From NCBI RefSeq assembly GCF_910589745.1, contig NZ_OU342399.1, forward strand, positions 930,001 through 994,000: 64,000 nt of DNA, in the 5' to 3' direction. Origin of the DNA: Candidatus Arcticimaribacter forsetii. Its GTDB lineage: Bacteria; Bacteroidota; Bacteroidia; Flavobacteriales; Flavobacteriaceae. The notes below the pieces were generated by a model. The model did no database searches. It was given only the letters and a program-made list of their open reading frames with translations, and was not told where the DNA came from. Shown in pieces: positions 62,726 to 64,000 of this stretch (position 1 is its first letter; the number at the start of each line of letters is the position of its first letter). The translations under genes and the position numbers were made by a program.

Positions 62726-63943
62726 CTATAGCTCCTCTAGTAATTTTCTTGCTTCATCAATTTGAAGAGATACCAGGTAATAGAATACCTGGTCGAGTAC
62801 TTGATTTTCATATTGCTTCCCTTTGTGTTCTTTGCGTTTTTGGTATAGCTTTACTGCCAATTCTAAATCTTCTTTACGATATTCAACTCCGAACCATTCT
62901 TGTAGTATCTCTAATCTTTGATATTCAAACTCTAATGAGGGTTCGATTATAGTTCCTTCACCCCAATCATTCCAGGTTGGAATTTGTAAGAAATCCAAAT
63001 CATTCTCAGTTGCAATTTCAAGAACATCTCTTAGTCTTTCTCCATTCCTTGGGTCTTTGGTTTCAAAACCATCTCCCCAACCGCCTTCTGTGTAATAATC
63101 TTCGAATCCAGGCATCGCTTCCCCAATACATAAATCATAACGTTCATTACAATAGCTATAAAATCCATTTAAATTTTCCACTTTATTTGCCCAGGCAAAC
63201 TCTCCTTTTGCGATATCTTCTAAATTGTTGTTCTCAATATCATAATTTAAAGTAGACAAGGCATATTCGTCTGATATTACAGATCTCCATTCTTGGGAGG
63301 TCATCCCACTTTGTGGGCCAAAGGTCAGAACCAACGGTAGGTTGTTATAATGAACATAATTCTGATCTGAGAAAAAATGCTCTGCCATATAATCAAAATG
63401 ATTTTGGGTTAAATCCACCACAGTTCCAAGTCCGTTTTCTGATGCAATTCTCGCAGCATTGTCTTCATAAACGATAACATAATCTAAACCCGCTTTTTTG
63501 AGCCACGGGATTATCTCTTTGGTATGCTCATGAAGCAGGTTCCAATCATAGAAATCGGTATTACTTAGGTAATCTATCATAACGCCATCGAGTCCTGTTA
63601 ACTTCATGATTGTTACTGCATACTCACAATAATCTGGCTCTCCGTTATCATAGGCCCCAATTAAAGGAGTATAATGTGATGCCACGCTACCCGTTTCTGG
63701 ATTGATATTAGACATTGTCCAATGGGAGCCCCAACCCTCGAAGTTGCTGTTTCCATATTCACTGAATTCAGGGGATTCAAACCAAGGCATATAGTGCGCA
63801 AATGTTGGAAGATTATTTGATTTTGAAACTACAACGGGATCAAATGGCTGCACCTCAAATAATCTTGGCTCTTGGTCTTCAGCACTACAAGAAATAAGTA
63901 GTATTGCTGCAACTATATGTAAAACTAATTTTGTTAAGCTCAT
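62726..63943 (-). CDS. Glycoside hydrolase family 71/99-like lipoprotein
   Basis: A 405-residue secreted protein. The signal ends LLISC, a lipobox. The barrel begins THE AHYMPWFES-type motif (LPTFAHYMPWFES), has GLDGVMIDYLSNTDFYDW, and the late IPTWNDWGEGTIIEP (Trp324-Gly330 WNDWGEG), a signature of the GH71/GH99-like group. Such enzymes act on alpha-mannans or alpha-glucans. The C-terminal region (from about residue 355) is helical. No SusC/SusD pair is near. The 57 bases up to the window edge hold no further gene that can be seen. Confidence 0.85.
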   Translation of the reverse strand: MSLTKLVLHIVAAILLISCSAEDQEPRLFEVQPFDPVVVSKSNNLPTFAHYMPWFESPEFSEYGNSNFEGWGSHWTMSNINPETGSVASHYTPLIGAYDNGEPDYCEYAVTIMKLTGLDGVMIDYLSNTDFYDWNLLHEHTKEIIPWLKKAGLDYVIVYEDNAARIASENGLGTVVDLTQNHFDYMAEHFFSDQNYVHYNNLPLVLTFGPQSGMTSQEWRSVISDEYALSTLNYDIENNNLEDIAKGEFAWANKVENLNGFYSYCNERYDLCIGEAMPGFEDYYTEGGWGDGFETKDPRNGERLRDVLEIATENDLDFLQIPTWNDWGEGTIIEPSLEFEYQRLEILQEWFGVEYRKEDLELAVKLYQKRKEHKGKQYENQVLDQVFYYLVSLQIDEARKLLEEL

Positions 63944-64000
63944 CCTATTTGTTTCATATCGAGTAGGTAAGGGGAGCTTTAGCCCGAATCCCTCATGGAA

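Overview
The window is chromosomal DNA of a flavobacterium (Bacteroidetes, Flavobacteriaceae-like, probably marine). The DNA is AT-rich. Starts rarely have a Shine-Dalgarno sequence. Promoters fit the Bacteroidetes TTTG-N19/20-TAnnTTTG pattern, and in several genes the -7 box ends only 4-7 bases before the start codon. Lineage markers include the type IX secretion gene porD, a split transketolase, a CarH-like MerR regulator beside carotenoid genes, Bacteroidetes-type rpoZ, and the small families DUF6095 and DUF6913. No CRISPR array, insertion sequence, prophage or rRNA was seen.

Layout. 0-7 kb: an M28 peptidase edge fragment with a DUF3050 protein, a LysE exporter, HMG-CoA lyase, then a three-gene module (outer-membrane porin, periplasmic FMN-binding protein, four-helix membrane protein) under three copies of one 23-bp operator, followed by guaB and a tiny type IX sorting-domain-like protein. 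7-12 kb: two SurA-like chaperones, then crtZ, crtB and a B12/light-type MerR regulator, then tRNA-Leu and two identical tRNA-Lys genes. 12-22 kb: aroK, a PyrR-like phosphoribosyltransferase, an Hsp15-like protein, an FKBP lipoprotein with an Asp-rich tail, a small beta-barrel, split transketolase, tgt, an LptF/G permease, an EamA transporter, accA and dnaB. 23-31 kb (minus strand): thrS-infC-rpmI-rplT, murQ, icd, rplS, trmD and an HtrA protease.

31-50 kb: dapF, mltG, an RsmI-like methylase, a low-molecular-weight phosphatase, dnaA, ribD, prmC, ligA, dapA, bamD, rpoZ, coaBC, porD, recN, an enoyl-ACP reductase, a YbbR-like protein and coaE. These are mostly short same-strand operons for envelope assembly, cofactors and DNA maintenance. 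50-54 kb: an RprXY-like two-component pair, xerD and aroQ. 55-59 kb: a likely inorganic-carbon cluster (TetR regulator, small acidic anchored protein, SulP transporter, beta-carbonic anhydrase, DUF2490 outer-membrane protein). 59-64 kb: accessory genes, namely a GH30 lipoprotein, two unknown membrane proteins, a DinB-like protein and a GH71/99-like lipoprotein, with more spacer DNA.

The best candidates for something not well described are the operator-controlled porin/FMN/membrane module at 2.6-5.0 kb, the TetR/SulP/carbonic anhydrase cluster, and several strong symmetric DNA elements: the dnaA divergent region, the icd palindrome, the repeats at the MerR start, and the inverted repeats before the two-component operon. 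infC very probably starts at AUA. All identifications rest on reading the sequence and on family knowledge; no database search was run.
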